15,960 nt of DNA, taken from assembly GCA_033722075.1 (NCBI GenBank), contig JAWVZU010000059.1:1-15960 (forward strand), read 5' to 3'. The notes below the pieces were generated by a model, which made no database searches, was not told the origin of the DNA, and was given only the letters and a program-made list of their open reading frames with translations. Made by a program: the position numbers and the translations under genes. This document shows positions 15,425 to 15,960 of the stretch, in pieces (within the stretch, counting starts at the first letter, position 1; each line of letters begins with the position of its first letter). Source of the DNA: JAWVZU01 sp033722075 (lineage in GTDB: Bacteria; Pseudomonadota; Gammaproteobacteria; Xanthomonadales; SZUA-38).

Positions 15425-15960
15425 ATGCAAATGTTTCCCCTGCTGCTTGCGGCAGCCCTGGCGTTGCTTGCCGGCGCCCAGCCGGCGCTGGCGGTCGATC
15501 CCCGCATCGAAGAACTGACCGGCAGCCTCGAGACCCTGACCGGGCGCTTCGAGCAGCAGGTCGTCGATGAAACCGGCCGGCTGGTCGAGGAATCCACCGG
15601 CGCGCTCGCACTCAGCGAGCCCAACCTGTTTCGCTGGCACTACGAAACACCCTACGAACAGCTGATCGTCGCCGACGGCAATCGCGTCTGGATGCACGAT
15701 GTCGAGCTGGAACAGGTGACCGTCAAGGACCAGGACACGGCGGCATCCAGCTCACCACTCTACGTGCTGACCCGGCCGGCTACGCTCGAGGAACGCTACG
15801 AGGTGTCCTACTCGAAGCAGGACGGGGTGGAGCTCATCCTCCTCCGCCCGCGTGCACCGGAGGCCGAGTTCGAATGGGTCGAGATCGCCTTCGTCGATTC
15901 GGTACTGGAGGGGCTCGTCATCCAGGACGGTTTCGGCCAGCAGACCCGCATCCGGCTGGA
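15425..15960 (+). CDS. lolA: Outer-membrane lipoprotein carrier protein LolA, cut by window edge
   Basis: The first 178 codons are present and the gene runs off the right edge. A signal peptide (about residues 1-23, hydrophobic, ending PALA before VDPRI) sends it to the periplasm, where LolA carries lipoproteins from the LolCDE complex to LolB. Recognisable family elements are the LTGRFEQQVVDETG segment, PNLFRWHYETPYEQLIVADG with VWMHDVELEQVTV, and a late LEGLVIQDGFGQQTRIRL strand. This aromatic- and leucine-rich half-barrel binds lipid. The ATG at 15425 has AAAGG six bases upstream and lies 12 bases after the ftsK stop. ftsK-lolA is a standard gammaproteobacterial pair, normally followed by rarA and serS. 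Confidence 0.95.
   Translation, partial: MQMFPLLLAAALALLAGAQPALAVDPRIEELTGSLETLTGRFEQQVVDETGRLVEESTGALALSEPNLFRWHYETPYEQLIVADGNRVWMHDVELEQVTVKDQDTAASSSPLYVLTRPATLEERYEVSYSKQDGVELILLRPRAPEAEFEWVEIAFVDSVLEGLVIQDGFGQQTRIRL

Overview
The window looks like core chromosome from a high-GC gammaproteobacterium. The order clpS-clpA-infA-aat-trxB-ftsK-lolA is the classic gammaproteobacterial arrangement. The adjacent ypjD and YfjD-like genes, and a SerA matching the E. coli type, agree with this. The GC-rich codon use, a (lipo)protein with two PDZ domains beside an ECF sigma factor, and the absence of lrp and cydDC suggest a Xanthomonadales/Chromatiales-like lineage, but this is inference and no taxonomic marker was tested.

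Layout. Bases 1-3440 hold five genes on the minus strand. Read in transcription order they are serA, an alpha/beta hydrolase, an alkyltransferase-like DNA-repair protein, the membrane protein ypjD (CcsA/HemX type), and the start of a CorB/YfjD transporter cut by the window edge. Divergent from serA is an FAD-linked D-2-hydroxyglutarate dehydrogenase (3526-4896). Converging on it is a compact minus-strand operon (4915-6985) of sigma factor, membrane anti-sigma factor and two-PDZ-domain protein. From 7080 the plus strand carries clpS and clpA. Converging on clpA are infA and, further along, the operon trxB, FemAB-like GNAT protein, aat (9783-12900). A 220-base AT-rich divergent region then leads to ftsK and the start of lolA (13121 to the right edge).

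How the genes work together. ClpS, ClpA and Aat are the adaptor, unfoldase and tagging enzyme of the Leu/Phe N-degron pathway. The FemAB-like gene overlaps aat by four bases. SerA and D-2-hydroxyglutarate dehydrogenase form a known metabolic couple, in which the second enzyme removes the D-2-hydroxyglutarate made by the first. The sigma/anti-sigma/PDZ operon looks like a self-contained envelope-signalling unit and is the least characterised part of the window. FtsK and LolA belong to chromosome segregation and lipoprotein sorting. No tRNA, rRNA, CRISPR array, insertion sequence or phage gene was seen. Coding is dense, and no gene-free stretch exceeds about 220 bases. I found no clear candidate for a wholly new system; the strongest leads are the PDZ-linked sigma operon and the aat-coupled FemAB-like gene.
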